A DNA stretch of 64,000 nucleotides from Agrobacterium tumefaciens (GCA_025560025.1 CP048486.1:1361001-1425000), one strand, 5' to 3'. Counted from the first letter of the stretch, positions 1-11,850 are shown. Notes: a model not told the origin generated them from the sequence alone. A program made the numbers and translations.

Positions 1-1
1 G

Positions 2-208
<207 letters not shown>

Positions 209-250
209 GCAGCGATACACAGCCCGGATTTTAAGGGAGGGAAGCCCGTC

Positions 251-369
251 CTCCGTCATGCCGGACTAGATCCGGCATCCAGCCACGGCGCGTCTGCGCC
301 GTGAAAAGAGTCTCTTGCGATCAAGGACTTGATCGCGCTGGACCCCGGATCAAGTCCGGGGTGACGGAG
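251..369. repeat. Compound intergenic palindrome of rhizobial type
   Basis: Two outer arms of about 33 bp (251-283 and 337-369) are imperfect reverse complements, each beginning or ending with CTCCGTCA / TGACGGAG. Nested inside are two shorter hairpins, around 285-302 and 319-334 (GATCAAG / CTTGATC). The whole can fold as a multi-branched stem. It occupies the gap between two convergent genes and may also act as a transcriptional or mRNA-end barrier. A related element lies at 51348-51424. Confidence 0.75.
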
Positions 370-394
370 TGTGGATTATGTAGGTTTGCCAGAC

Positions 395-1417
395 CTAGCG
401 CCAGCCAAGTGCGGGCGCCACCTGCTTCAGGATCGTCTCGATCACATGGGCGTTGTATTCGACGCCCAGCTGGTTAGGTACGGTGAGGAGCAGCGTGTCG
501 GCCTCGGCGATGGCCTCGTCGGCTTTCAGCTGTTCGATCAGTTTTTCAGGCTCGGCGGCATAGCTGCGCCCGAAGATCGCGCGCGTCTTGTCGTCGATAT
601 AACCGATCTTGTCGTCACCCTCGTTGCCGTAACCGAAATAGGACCGGTCGCGGTCATTGACGAGAGCGAAGATGCTGCGGCTGACCGAAACACGGGGTTC
701 GCGGGTGTGGCCTGCTTCCTTCCAGGCTTCCCGGAAGGTGCGGATCTGTTGCGCCTGCTGGACATGGAAGGGCTCGCCCGTTTCGTCCGTCTTCAGGGTG
801 GAGCTTTGCAGGTTCATGCCAAGCTTCGCCGCCCACACTGCCGTGGCGTTGGAACTGGAACCCCACCAGATGCGCTCGCGCAGCCCTTCGGAATGCGGCT
901 CCAGCCGCAACAGGCCGGGCGGGTTCGGGAACATCGGGCGCGGGTTCGGCTCAGCGAAACCTTCGCCCTTCAAGAGTTCGAGGAAGACCTCGGTATGCTG
1001 CCGCGCCATATCCTCTTCGCTCTGGCCTTCAGCGGGGCGGTAACCGAAATAACGCCAGCCGTCGATCACCTGTTCCGGCGAACCGCGGCTGATGCCGAGT
1101 TGCAGGCGGCCGCCGGCGATAAGATCGGCAGAACCCGCATCTTCAGCCATGTAGAACGGGTTTTCATAACGCATGTCGATGACGCCGGTGCCGATCTCGA
1201 TGCTTTTCGTTCTGGCGCCCACTGCGGCCAGAAGCGGGAAGGGTGAAGCCAGCTGACGGGCGAAATGATGCACGCGGAAATAGGCGCCGTCGGCTCCCAG
1301 CTCTTCCGCCGCGACAGCGAGGTCGATCGATTGCAGCAGCGTGTCGGCAGCCGAGCGGGTCTGCGACTGGGGCGAGGGCGTCCAGTGGCCGAAGGATAAA
1401 AATCCGATCTTTTTCAT
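395..1417 (-). CDS. LLM-class flavin-dependent oxidoreductase (luciferase-like monooxygenase fold)
   Basis: 340 residues starting MKKIGFLSFGHW, with the bacterial luciferase-like TIM-barrel pattern: AAEELGADGAYFRVHHF near residue 45 and a flavin/phosphate-binding stretch containing LQLGISRGSP near residue 110. These enzymes use reduced FMN or F420 supplied by a partner reductase and are usually cytosolic monooxygenases. No reductase gene is adjacent. The gene runs the same way as the upstream LysR regulator, with about 135 bp between them, so that regulator may control it. Family assignment is secure; substrate is unknown. An SsuD-like role is possible, but the sulfonate importer is 32 kb away. 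Confidence 0.85.
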   Translation of the reverse strand: MKKIGFLSFGHWTPSPQSQTRSAADTLLQSIDLAVAAEELGADGAYFRVHHFARQLASPFPLLAAVGARTKSIEIGTGVIDMRYENPFYMAEDAGSADLIAGGRLQLGISRGSPEQVIDGWRYFGYRPAEGQSEEDMARQHTEVFLELLKGEGFAEPNPRPMFPNPPGLLRLEPHSEGLRERIWWGSSSNATAVWAAKLGMNLQSSTLKTDETGEPFHVQQAQQIRTFREAWKEAGHTREPRVSVSRSIFALVNDRDRSYFGYGNEGDDKIGYIDDKTRAIFGRSYAAEPEKLIEQLKADEAIAEADTLLLTVPNQLGVEYNAHVIETILKQVAPALGWR

Positions 1418-1553
1418 GATGACCTTCCAGATGTCGGAGGATGCCGGCTTTCACAAACCGGCTTCGTTGTTGTCAGTCATATAGGCAATGGCGCGCATCC
1501 TCCAATCCGCCGCCCGTAAACACGGTGTCGCCGAAATGTGAACGATGGCTGCT

Positions 1554-2471
1554 TTAGGCAATCGTCCTGCGGTCGAGGATGAAGAGATTTTCGTGGGCGC
1601 GCGCGGTGGTGAGGATGAAGTCCATCAGCGAGCGGACGCGCGGCACGTTGGCAAAGTCCTGATGGCTCGTCAGCCAGTAGCCCCGTCGCAGTTCCACTTC
1701 CCCGGCAAGCACCATCTGCAAATCGGGAAAGCGCGCGGCGATGAAATTCGGCAATATGCAAAGGCCACGGCCGCTGAGAGTAGCGGTCAGCTGGGCAAAA
1801 ATGCTTGATGACTGGAAGTTGGGTCTGAGGCCGGGCAGCACGTCGCGCATATAGTCGAGACCCGGCGAAAAGATCAGGTCCTGCACGTAACCGATAAAGA
1901 AATGATCGAGCAGATCCTCGCGCTTGGTGATTTTCGGTCGCCCGGCGAGATAGGAACGCGAGGCATAGATATGCAGCGTGTAATCGATGATCTGTTCGTT
2001 GATATAGGGACCGGCCTTCGGTGGGTCGAGCGTGACCGCCACGTCGGCCTCCTTTCTCGACAGCGCCATGATCTGCTGGATCGTCACCATTTCCACCATG
2101 ATGTGGGGATGCGTGATGGCGAAGTCCTTCAGCCTTTCAACGAAGAAAAAATTGGAAAAACCTTCCGGTGCGCTGAGCCGCACCACGCCGCGCAGCAGGC
2201 TGCCGCTTTCGGAAATATCCGATTGCAGTCTTTCCGCTTCCGCCTCGATACGCTCGACCGTATCCACCAGCCGCCGGCCGACGGTCGTGAGTTCATAACC
2301 GCGCGGGTTTCGCTCGAACAGCTTGGTTTTAAGCGAGAATTCCAGCCGGTCGATATGGCGGGAGACGGTGGCGTGGCTGGTGCGCAGGCTTCTGGCTGCC
2401 GATGAGAGCTGCCCGGTGCGGGCTACGGCCAGAAAATATTGCAGGTCGTCCCAGGTGAAAGGGGTGGCCAT
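1554..2471 (-). CDS. LysR-family transcriptional regulator
   Basis: 305 residues. The N-terminal winged helix-turn-helix is clear (ARTGQLSSAARSLRTSHATVS, about residues 14-35, followed by RHIDRLE). The rest is a periplasmic-binding-like effector domain. It is transcribed away from the ABC importer/oxidoreductase operon that begins at 2704 and toward the LLM oxidoreductase at 395-1417, the usual LysR layout in which one intergenic site controls divergent targets. A perfect palindrome lies 22 bp upstream of its start. The inducer is unknown. Confidence 0.88.
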   Translation of the reverse strand: MATPFTWDDLQYFLAVARTGQLSSAARSLRTSHATVSRHIDRLEFSLKTKLFERNPRGYELTTVGRRLVDTVERIEAEAERLQSDISESGSLLRGVVRLSAPEGFSNFFFVERLKDFAITHPHIMVEMVTIQQIMALSRKEADVAVTLDPPKAGPYINEQIIDYTLHIYASRSYLAGRPKITKREDLLDHFFIGYVQDLIFSPGLDYMRDVLPGLRPNFQSSSIFAQLTATLSGRGLCILPNFIAARFPDLQMVLAGEVELRRGYWLTSHQDFANVPRVRSLMDFILTTARAHENLFILDRRTIA

Positions 2472-2492
2472 TTTCGTCTCCCATCAAGAGTT

Positions 2493-2510
2493 CTGTTCAA
2501 AAATGAACAG
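2493..2510. promoter_or_regulatory. Perfect palindrome upstream of the LysR gene, candidate operator
   Basis: CTGTTCA (2493-2499) and TGAACAG (2504-2510) form a perfect 7-4-7 inverted repeat with an AAAA centre. A further half-site-like TTCCTGTTCG follows. It lies 22 bp in front of the divergent LysR start and about 200 bp ahead of the importer operon, where a LysR autoregulatory site is expected. Function is inferred from symmetry and position only. Confidence 0.5.
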
Positions 2511-2703
2511 TTCCTGTTCGCAATTTGATGATGCCCCGCTCTTGTGTCAACGGCCGAATTCGAGAAGTCTAGGCTCAGGATGCACCGCTTTGAGGAGGGC
2601 GGTGTGACCATTCGGGTGCAATGGCATGGAAGCCCGCAGGCGGTTTCGTTCACCGTTGCACAGACCCATCTGAGGCTCGCAATCATCTCTGGGAGGAGAA
2701 GTC

Positions 2704-3912
2704 ATGCGCAAGAGTATTCTTTTATCCACGGCCATGGTCCTAGCCGCGGGCACCGCCGCTTATGCCGCCGAGATTTCCGACGGCAAGGTCAAGATCGGCA
2801 TCCTGAACGACCAGTCGGGCGTCTATGCCAATTTCGGCGGCAAATATTCTTACGAGGCCGCGAAGATGGCGGTCGAGGATTTCGGCGGCAAGGTGCTCAA
2901 TGCGCCGGTGGAAGTGGTGACCGCCGACCACCAGAACAAGGCGGATGTCGCCTCCAATATCGCCCGCCAATGGTACGACACCGAACAGGTCGATTCGATC
3001 ATGGAATTGACGTCGTCCTCGGTGGGCCTCGCCGTACAGGCGCTTTCCAAGGACAAGAAGAAGATTACCGTCAATACGGGTGCGGCAACCACCGAGCTGA
3101 CGGGCAAACAATGCAGCCCCTATGGTTTCCATTGGGCCTATGACACCTATTCGCTGGCAGTCGGCACCGGCGGCGCGCTTGTCAAGCAGGGCGGCGACAG
3201 CTGGTTCTTCCTGACCGCAGACTATGCCTTCGGTTATTCGCTGGAAGAAAACACCGGCAATTTCGTCAAGGCCAATGGCGGCAAGGTGCTGGGTTCCGTG
3301 CGCCATCCGCTGGCCACGACGGATTATTCCTCCTTCCTGCTGCAGGCGCAGTCTTCGGGCGCGAAGGTCATAGGCCTTGCCAATGCCGGTCTCGATACCT
3401 CCAACGCCATCAAGCAGGCGGCCGAATTCGGTATCGTGGCGGGCGGCCAGCGGCTTGCGGCGCTTCTCTTCACGCTTGCCGAAGTCCACGGCCTCGGTCT
3501 GGAAGCGGCTCAAGGGTTGACGCTGACGGAAGGTTTTTATTGGGACCGCGACGATGAATCGCGCAAGTTCGGTGAACGTTTCAAGGAACGCACTGGCGCC
3601 ATGCCGAACATGGTTCATGCCGGCACTTACTCTGCCGTGCTGCACTACCTGAAGGCCATCGAAAAGGCCGGTACGGATGATGCCGATGCCGTCGCCAAGG
3701 CCATGAAGGAAATGCCGGTCAACGACGTTTTCTCGAAGGACGGCCGTGTGGCCGCCAATGGCCGCATGATCCACGACATGTATCTCATGGAAGTGAAGAA
3801 GCCGGAGGAAAGCAAGCAGCCGTGGGATTATTACAAGGTACTTGCCACCATCCCCGGCAAGGAAGCCTTCATGGACCCCGCAAAGAGCGGTTGCCCGCTG
3901 GTAACGCAGTAA
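2704..3912 (+). CDS. ABC transporter periplasmic substrate-binding protein, branched-chain amino acid/amide type
   Basis: 402 residues with a Sec signal peptide (MRKSILLSTAMVLAAG, cleavage near AYA-AE). The mature part starts SDGKVKIGILNDQSGVYA, the standard opening of the Peripla_BP_6 (LivK-like) family. A strong ribosome site (GGGAGGAG) precedes the ATG. It is the first gene of an importer operon: two ATPases and two permeases follow in tight order. Many members of this family bind aromatic or short-chain organic acids rather than leucine. The downstream ketone-body enzymes suggest a hydroxy acid or related alcohol as cargo, which is inference. Confidence 0.9.
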   Translation: MRKSILLSTAMVLAAGTAAYAAEISDGKVKIGILNDQSGVYANFGGKYSYEAAKMAVEDFGGKVLNAPVEVVTADHQNKADVASNIARQWYDTEQVDSIMELTSSSVGLAVQALSKDKKKITVNTGAATTELTGKQCSPYGFHWAYDTYSLAVGTGGALVKQGGDSWFFLTADYAFGYSLEENTGNFVKANGGKVLGSVRHPLATTDYSSFLLQAQSSGAKVIGLANAGLDTSNAIKQAAEFGIVAGGQRLAALLFTLAEVHGLGLEAAQGLTLTEGFYWDRDDESRKFGERFKERTGAMPNMVHAGTYSAVLHYLKAIEKAGTDDADAVAKAMKEMPVNDVFSKDGRVAANGRMIHDMYLMEVKKPEESKQPWDYYKVLATIPGKEAFMDPAKSGCPLVTQ

Positions 3913-3937
3913 AGAAGAATAAAAAGGGGAAAGCTTG

Positions 3938-4723
3938 ATGACGATCGCTCCCGCCCTTGCCGGGCAGGCCGAACCTCGCGTCGTTCTTTCGGCGCGCGGT
4001 CTCTCCAAGACCTTCGGCGCATTCGCGGCCGTGAAAAACGTCGATCTCGACGTCCACCATGCCCGCGTGCATGCGCTTATCGGTCCGAACGGTGCCGGCA
4101 AAACCACGGTCTTCAACCTGTTGACCAAGTTTCTCCAGCCGACAGGCGGGGCGATCACCTTCATGGGAACGGACATAACAAGGACGCCGCCGGACAAGGT
4201 GGCGCGTCTCGGCCTCGTCAGGTCTTTCCAGATATCGGCGGTGTTTCCGCATCTGACGGTTCTGGAAAACGTGCGGGTGGCGTTGCAGCGGCCCAACAGC
4301 CTTGCAACGCAGTTCTGGCTGCCGCTCTCCTCGCTCGACAGGCTGAACGCCCGCGCCGAGGAGCTGATCGCCATGGTCGGCCTGACACGAGAAAAACATG
4401 CGCTTGCGGCCGATCTTTCTTACGGCCGCAAGCGGGTCCTCGAAATCGCCACCACGCTGGCGCTCGATCCGAAGGTTCTGCTGCTCGATGAACCGATGGC
4501 AGGCATGGGCGGCGAGGATGTCGCCCACGTCGCCGAACTCATCCGTGAGGTGGCAAAGACACGCGCGGTGCTGATGGTCGAACACAATCTGAAAGTCGTG
4601 GCCGATATTTGCCACCACGTCACGGTCCTGCAACGCGGTGAAATTCTGGCGGAGGGCGATTATGCCGCTGTTGCCGCCGATCCGCGTGTGCGCACGGCCT
4701 ATATGGGCACGGAGGAGGCTTGA
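3938..4723 (+). CDS. ABC transporter ATP-binding protein, LivG type
   Basis: 261 residues from ATG 3938, which sits 7 bp after AAAAAGGGGA; a TTG at 3935 is less well placed. Walker A is GPNGAGKT (about residue 47), the signature is the degenerate LSYGRKRVLEIA, and Walker B is LLLDEPMAGMG, followed by the switch histidine in VEHNL. The DEPMAGMG form and a long insertion after Walker A are typical of LivG-like ATPases of branched-chain-type importers. It should pair with the ATPase encoded 1 bp downstream. Confidence 0.9.
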   Translation: MTIAPALAGQAEPRVVLSARGLSKTFGAFAAVKNVDLDVHHARVHALIGPNGAGKTTVFNLLTKFLQPTGGAITFMGTDITRTPPDKVARLGLVRSFQISAVFPHLTVLENVRVALQRPNSLATQFWLPLSSLDRLNARAEELIAMVGLTREKHALAADLSYGRKRVLEIATTLALDPKVLLLDEPMAGMGGEDVAHVAELIREVAKTRAVLMVEHNLKVVADICHHVTVLQRGEILAEGDYAAVAADPRVRTAYMGTEEA

Positions 4724-4724
4724 T

Positions 4725-5426
4725 ATGGCGGCAATGCTCGAAGTCTCCAACCTGAAATCCTGGTATGGCGAAAGCCAGGCGCTGCACGGTGTCGATCTGA
4801 CGGTCGGCGAGGGTGAAACCATCACCATTCTCGGCCGCAACGGCGTGGGGAAGACCACGACGCTGCGCACCATCATGGGCATCATCCGCAACCGCAAGGG
4901 TTCCATCAAGCTCGGCGGCAAGGATATGATGCCGGTGCCGCTGCATCGAACTGCGAAATACGGCCTTGGTTTCGTGCCGGAAGAGCGCGGCATCTTCGCG
5001 ACGCTGAGCGTCGAGGAAAATCTGAAGCTGCCGCCCGTCGTCGCATCCGGCGGCATGACTCTCGATGAGATATACGAGCTGTTTCCCAATCTTTATGAAC
5101 GTCGGGCGAGCCCCGGCACGAAGCTCTCCGGTGGCGAGCAGCAGATGCTGGCCATGGCGCGCATCCTGCGCACCGGGGTGAAGGTGCTGCTGCTTGATGA
5201 ACCGACCGAGGGACTTGCCCCTGTTATCGTCCAGCGCATCGGCGAGGTGCTGAAGACACTGAAGAGCCGCGGCATGACCGTGGTTCTGGTCGAGCAGAAT
5301 TTCCGTTTCGCCAGCCGCATCGCCGACCGCTTCTACCTGATGGATCATGGCCAGATGGTCGGCAATTTTCCGGTGGGCGAGCTTTCCGGCCGCATGGGCG
5401 AACTCAACAAGGTGCTGGGGGTTTAA
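4725..5426 (+). CDS. ABC transporter ATP-binding protein, LivF type
   Basis: 233 residues beginning MAAMLEVSNLKSWYGESQ. The start at 4725 is 1 bp after the stop of the previous ATPase, with GGAGG just upstream inside that gene. Walker A is GRNGVGKTT, the signature is LSGGEQQMLA, and Walker B is LLLDEPTEGLAP, ending in LVEQNFRFA. The EGLAP form is diagnostic of LivF-like proteins. It forms the ATPase heterodimer with the preceding gene product at the inner membrane. Confidence 0.9.
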   Translation: MAAMLEVSNLKSWYGESQALHGVDLTVGEGETITILGRNGVGKTTTLRTIMGIIRNRKGSIKLGGKDMMPVPLHRTAKYGLGFVPEERGIFATLSVEENLKLPPVVASGGMTLDEIYELFPNLYERRASPGTKLSGGEQQMLAMARILRTGVKVLLLDEPTEGLAPVIVQRIGEVLKTLKSRGMTVVLVEQNFRFASRIADRFYLMDHGQMVGNFPVGELSGRMGELNKVLGV

Positions 5427-5428
5427 CG

Positions 5429-6316
5429 ATGACGATGATCTTCGGCGTTCCAATTCAGGCACTGCTCGGGCAATTGCTGATCGGCCTCATCAACGGTTCG
5501 TTTTATGCCCTGCTGTCGCTTGGCCTTGCCGTCATTTTCGGCCTGTTGCGTGTCATCAATTTTGCGCATGGCGCGCAATATATGCTCGGCGCTTTTGTGG
5601 CCTTCCTCGGCCTGCAATATTTCGGCATCAATTTCTGGGTGGCGCTGGTGGTGACGCCGCTTGTCGTGGCGCTTCTCGGTGCGATCGTCGAACGTCTCAT
5701 GCTGTCACGGCTTTACGATCTCGATCCGCTTTATGGGCTGCTCTTCACTTTCGGCCTGGCGCTGGTGGTGGAAGGCACGTTCCGCTGGCTTTATGGCGCT
5801 GCGGGCCAACCCTATTCGGTTCCGCCGCAGCTTGCCGGCGGCACCAATCTCGGCTTCATGTTCCTGCCGAACTACCGCGCTTTCGTCGTCGTCATTTCGC
5901 TGGTCGCCTGCATTGCGACATGGGCGCTGATCGAAAAAACAAGACTCGGCTCCTATCTGCGGGCCGCGACGGAAAACCCGACGCTGGTGCAGGCTTTCGG
6001 CATCAACGTGCCGGTACTGCTGACGCTGACCTACGCGCTGGGTGCCGGCCTTGCAGGCTTCACCGGCGTGCTGGCGGCGCCCATCTATCAGGTCTCGCCG
6101 CTGATGGGCACCAACCTCATCATCGTCGTTTTTGCCGTGGTCGTGGTTGGCGGCATGGGGTCGATCATGGGTGCCATTGTCACCGGTTACATGCTCGGCA
6201 TTGCGGAGGGCCTTACCAAGGTGTTCTACCCGGAAGCCTCCAACATCGTCATTTTCGTCATCATGGCCTTTGTGCTGCTCATCCGCCCCGCCGGACTTTT
6301 CGGAAAGGACGCCTGA
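5429..6316 (+). CDS. ABC transporter permease, LivH type
   Basis: 295 residues, strongly hydrophobic with about eight predicted membrane spans. The N-terminal part GLINGSFYALLSLGLAVIFG and the following RVINFAHG stretch are hallmarks of LivH permeases. The ATG follows the previous stop by 2 bp, so the genes are probably translationally coupled. It would form the membrane channel with the LivM-like partner downstream. Confidence 0.9.
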   Translation: MTMIFGVPIQALLGQLLIGLINGSFYALLSLGLAVIFGLLRVINFAHGAQYMLGAFVAFLGLQYFGINFWVALVVTPLVVALLGAIVERLMLSRLYDLDPLYGLLFTFGLALVVEGTFRWLYGAAGQPYSVPPQLAGGTNLGFMFLPNYRAFVVVISLVACIATWALIEKTRLGSYLRAATENPTLVQAFGINVPVLLTLTYALGAGLAGFTGVLAAPIYQVSPLMGTNLIIVVFAVVVVGGMGSIMGAIVTGYMLGIAEGLTKVFYPEASNIVIFVIMAFVLLIRPAGLFGKDA

Positions 6317-6317
6317 T

Positions 6318-7325
6318 ATGTCCAAAGCCACCCATAGCCCCACCGCCGGAGCAATGCCGCAGACGGAGGTTTCGACGACTGCCGGCACCATCAAGACCGT
6401 GCTTATTCTCGCAGGGCTTGCCGTTCTCATCGCCGCGCCGATGTTCGTTTATCCGATCTTTCTGATGAAGCTGCTGTGCTTTGCGCTGTTTGCCTGCGCC
6501 TTCAACCTCCTGATCGGTTACACGGGCCTTCTGTCCTTCGGCCATGCCGCGTTTTTCGGCGGTGCAGCCTATTTCACCGCCTATTCGGTGAAAGAATGGG
6601 GCGTGACGCCGGAGATCGGCCTTGTCATCGGCATGGCGGGTGCGGCGCTGCTCGGTCTTGTCATCGGCTTTTTCGCCATCCGCCGCCAGGGCATCTATTT
6701 CGCCATGATCACGCTGGCGCTGTCGCAGATGTTTTATTTCTTCTGCCTTCAGGCGCCGTTCACCCATGGTGAGGATGGCTTGCAGGGCGTGCCGCGCGGC
6801 CATCTCTTCGGCCTTCTCGATCTCAACGCGCCGCTCAACATCTATTATACGGTGCTGGCCGCCTTTGTGTTGGCGCTTCTGGTCATCTGGCGTTTCGTCA
6901 ACTCGCCCTTCGGCATGATCCTGAAATCGATCCGCGAAAACGAGCAACGCGCCATTTCGCTGGGCTACAGCGTGCAGCGCTACAAGCTCGGTGCTTTCGT
7001 GATGTCGGCGACGCTGGCCGGTCTTGCGGGCGGTCTGAAGGCGCTGGTCTTCCAGTTCGCAACGCTGACGGATGTGACCTGGCAGATGTCCGGCGAAGTA
7101 ATCCTGATGACGCTGCTCGGCGGCATCGGCACCATGATTGGCCCGATTTTTGGCGCGGGCCTTGTCGTCACCCTGCAAAACTATCTCGCGACATCGGATT
7201 TCCCGGTTACCATCATTACCGGCCTCGTTTTCATGGCCTGCGTTCTGGTGTTCCGACGGGGTCTTATCGGCGAATTCTACGCGTCGCGGCTTGGGAGAAA
7301 ACTCGGCTTCCAGCACCGCGGCTAA
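6318..7325 (+). CDS. ABC transporter permease, LivM type
   Basis: 335 residues from ATG 6318, 1 bp after the previous stop. A polar N-terminal tail of about 25 residues precedes the first membrane span. The LivM hallmarks are present: NLLIGYTGLLSFGHAAFFG near residue 60, and in the second half SIRENEQRAISLGY, the coupling loop that contacts the ATPase. With the four preceding genes this completes a full importer: binding protein, two ATPases and two permeases. Confidence 0.9.
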   Translation: MSKATHSPTAGAMPQTEVSTTAGTIKTVLILAGLAVLIAAPMFVYPIFLMKLLCFALFACAFNLLIGYTGLLSFGHAAFFGGAAYFTAYSVKEWGVTPEIGLVIGMAGAALLGLVIGFFAIRRQGIYFAMITLALSQMFYFFCLQAPFTHGEDGLQGVPRGHLFGLLDLNAPLNIYYTVLAAFVLALLVIWRFVNSPFGMILKSIRENEQRAISLGYSVQRYKLGAFVMSATLAGLAGGLKALVFQFATLTDVTWQMSGEVILMTLLGGIGTMIGPIFGAGLVVTLQNYLATSDFPVTIITGLVFMACVLVFRRGLIGEFYASRLGRKLGFQHRG

Positions 7326-7400
7326 ACATTTTTTGAAAACACTGGAAAGGCCTCCCCCGCGTCCGGGACGACGCGGCAAGGGCGGCGTATGGAGAAGAGT

Positions 7401-8996
7401 ATGGGCGAATATGACTATATCGTCATCGGAGCGGGGAGTGCCGGATGCGTTCTCGCCAACCGCCTTTCGAAAGATCCGAACAACCGCGTGCTGCTGCTGG
7501 AAGCGGGCGGCAACGATAATTACCACTGGATCCATATTCCGGTCGGTTATCTCTATTGCATCAACAATCCGCGCACCGACTGGTGTTTCAAGACGGCGGA
7601 AGAGCCGGGGCTCAACGGCCGCTCGCTGATCTATCCGCGCGGCAAGGTGCTTGGCGGCTGCTCCTCCATCAACGGCATGATCTATATGCGCGGCCAGGCG
7701 CGCGATTACGATATGTGGCGGCAGCTCGGCTGCGAGGGCTGGGGATGGAACGATATCCTGCCCTATTTCCTGAAGTCGGAAGACTTTTATCGCGGCAAGA
7801 ACGAGATGCATTCCGCCGGCGGCGAATGGCGCGTGGAAAAGGCCCGTGTGCGCTGGGATGTGCTGGATGCTTTCCAGAAGGCGGCGGGCGAGGCGGGCAT
7901 TCCCACGACCGATGATTTCAACCGGGGCGACAATGAGGGTGCCGGTTATTTCGACGTCAACCAGCGGGCGGGCTGGCGCTGGAACACGGCGAAAGCCTTC
8001 CTGAAACCGGCGCTTGGCCGCAAGAACCTGACGGTTCTGACCAAGGCCCATGTCAAGCGCCTGATCATCGAAGAAGGCCGTGTTACCGGCGTCGAGTTTC
8101 ACCATGACGGCGTCTTGAAAACGATGCGGGCTCGGCGTGAGACGGTGCTGTCCGCCGGTGCCATTGGCTCGCCGCATATTCTGGAGCTTTCCGGCGTTGG
8201 CCGTGGCGATGTGTTGCAGGCGGCCGGTATCGACACAGTAGCGGAGGTTCAGGGTGTGGGTGAAAATCTGCAGGACCATCTGCAACTGCGCATGGTCTAT
8301 AAGGTCTCCGGCGTCCTGACGCTGAATGAAAGGGCTTCCACCCTGTTCGGCAAGGCGCGGATCGGCCTCGAATATGCACTGACGCGCTCCGGGCCGATGT
8401 CGATGGCGCCGAGCCAGCTCGGTGTCTTCACCCGTTCGTCACCCGAGAAGGAAACCGCTGATCTGGAATATCATGTCCAGCCGGTTTCACTCGACAAGTT
8501 CGGCGATCCGGTTCACACTTTTCCGGCCATTACCGCAAGTGTCTGCAATCTGCGGCCGGAAAGCCGGGGCTCAGTGCATGTGAAAGGACCGGATTTCGCC
8601 ATGCAACCGGAAATCCGCCCGAACTATCTTTCCACCGAAGGCGACCGCCAGGTGGCCATCGATTCCATGCGGCTGACGCGCCGCATCGTCGCCCAGCCGG
8701 CCTTTGCGCGGTTCAAGCCGCAGGAATACAAGCCGGGTCCCTCCTTCGAAAACGACAATGATCTTGCAAAGGCCGCGGGCGATATCGGCACCACCATCTT
8801 TCACCCCGTCGGCACGCTGCGCATGGGGTCGGATATGGAAAGCGTGGTCGATGCGCGGCTGAAATTCCGCCGGCTCGCCGGGTTGCGCGTCGCCGATGCA
8901 TCAGTGATGCCGCGTATCACATCCGGAAATACCAATTCCCCGACGATCATGATTGCCGAAAAGGCCGCCGACATGATCCTTGCGGATAATCGCTGA
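7401..8996 (+). CDS. GMC-family FAD-dependent oxidoreductase (choline/alcohol dehydrogenase-like)
   Basis: About 531 residues. The start at 7401 is preferred to the in-frame ATG at 7389 because GGAGAAG sits correctly ahead of it. The N-terminus has the ADP-binding motif [16 protein letters not shown]. Both GMC signatures occur: [15 protein letters not shown] (about residue 80) and [15 protein letters not shown] (about residue 255). Near the C-terminus [10 protein letters not shown] carries the catalytic His and GNTNSPT the second active-site residue (Asn). It probably oxidises a primary or secondary alcohol to an aldehyde or ketone. It follows the importer by 75 bp without a terminator, so the alcohol may be the imported substrate. 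Confidence 0.88.
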   Translation: MGEYDYIVIGAGSAGCVLANRLSKDPNNRVLLLEAGGNDNYHWIHIPVGYLYCINNPRTDWCFKTAEEPGLNGRSLIYPRGKVLGGCSSINGMIYMRGQARDYDMWRQLGCEGWGWNDILPYFLKSEDFYRGKNEMHSAGGEWRVEKARVRWDVLDAFQKAAGEAGIPTTDDFNRGDNEGAGYFDVNQRAGWRWNTAKAFLKPALGRKNLTVLTKAHVKRLIIEEGRVTGVEFHHDGVLKTMRARRETVLSAGAIGSPHILELSGVGRGDVLQAAGIDTVAEVQGVGENLQDHLQLRMVYKVSGVLTLNERASTLFGKARIGLEYALTRSGPMSMAPSQLGVFTRSSPEKETADLEYHVQPVSLDKFGDPVHTFPAITASVCNLRPESRGSVHVKGPDFAMQPEIRPNYLSTEGDRQVAIDSMRLTRRIVAQPAFARFKPQEYKPGPSFENDNDLAKAAGDIGTTIFHPVGTLRMGSDMESVVDARLKFRRLAGLRVADASVMPRITSGNTNSPTIMIAEKAADMILADNR

Positions 8997-9009
8997 AAGG
9001 AGCGCTCCG

Positions 9010-9890
9010 ATGAAGACCGTCGCTTTTATCGGGCTGGGACATATGGGCCTGCCCATGGCCGCCAATCTCGTCAAGGCCGGATATGCCGTCAGGGGTCACG
9101 ATCTTTCCGAAGCCTGCCGCGCGGCGGCGAGAGAGGCGGGCATTCCCGTTGCCGCGGATTCCGCCGAGGCCATCGAAGCGGCTGACGTGATCATCACCAT
9201 GCTGCCGAAGGGCGAACATGTCGTGTCGGTCTATGGCGATCTGGTTCGGAAAATCCCTGCTGGAACGCTGCTCATCGATTGCTCGACGGTGGATATGGAA
9301 AGCGCGCTTAAGGCGCATGAACTGGCTGCTTCCGCCGGTTGCCCCTCGGTCGATGCGCCCGTTTCCGGCGGGACGGGCGGGGCTGCGGCGGGCACCCTGA
9401 CCTTCATGTGCGGCGGCGAGGCTGAGGCCTTCTCTGCGGCAAAGCCGGTGCTGGAGGCGATGGGCAAGAAGATCGTGCATTGCGGCAAGGGCGGTAACGG
9501 CCAGGCGGCCAAGATCTGCAACAACATGATCCTCGGCATTTCCATGATCGCCGTTTCCGAAGCCTTCGTGCTGGGCGAAAAACTCGGGCTTTCGCATCAG
9601 GCGCTGTTCGATGTCGCCTCCACCTCCTCCGGGCAATGCTGGTCGCTCACCACCTATTGCCCGGTGCCGGGCCCGGTGCCGACATCGCCCGCCAACAAGG
9701 AATACCATCCCGGATTTGCAGCGGCCCTGATGCTGAAGGATCTGAAGCTTTCGCAGGAGGCCGCGAATGGAGCCGGGGCCTCCACCCCACTCGGTGCGGC
9801 GGCGGCGGCGCTTTACGAGAACTTCGTCGATGAGGGGAGCGGCGGGCGTGATTTTTCCGCCATCGTCGAAATGCTGCGCGGGAGCGAAGC

Positions 9891-9894
<4 letters not shown>
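9010..9894 (+). CDS. 3-hydroxyisobutyrate dehydrogenase-like beta-hydroxyacid dehydrogenase
   Basis: 294 residues from ATG 9010, preceded by AGGAGCG. The Rossmann motif is FIGLGHMGLPMAANL. The substrate-binding signature DAPVSGGTGGA (about residue 117) and the catalytic lysine in GNGQAAKICNNM (about residue 170) are intact. The family oxidises beta-hydroxy acids with NAD(P)+. Valine degradation (MmsB) is the textbook role, but no methylmalonate semialdehyde dehydrogenase is near, so a related beta-hydroxy acid is equally possible. The stop overlaps the next start (ATGA). Confidence 0.88.
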
Positions 9895-11846
<1,952 letters not shown>

Positions 11847-11850
11847 GCCG

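Noticed and set aside
371..1246. 291-codon plus-strand frame opposite the LLM oxidoreductase
   Set aside because: Antisense to a gene with clear family motifs; no independent support.
2740..4374. 544-codon antisense open frame
   Set aside because: Shadow of the binding-protein and LivG genes on the opposite strand. It has no ribosome site and no recognisable domain, and long antisense frames are expected at this GC content.
6279..8285. 668-codon antisense open frame
   Set aside because: Lies opposite LivM and the GMC oxidoreductase, whose motifs are intact; the antisense translation is His/Arg-rich, as typical of shadow frames.
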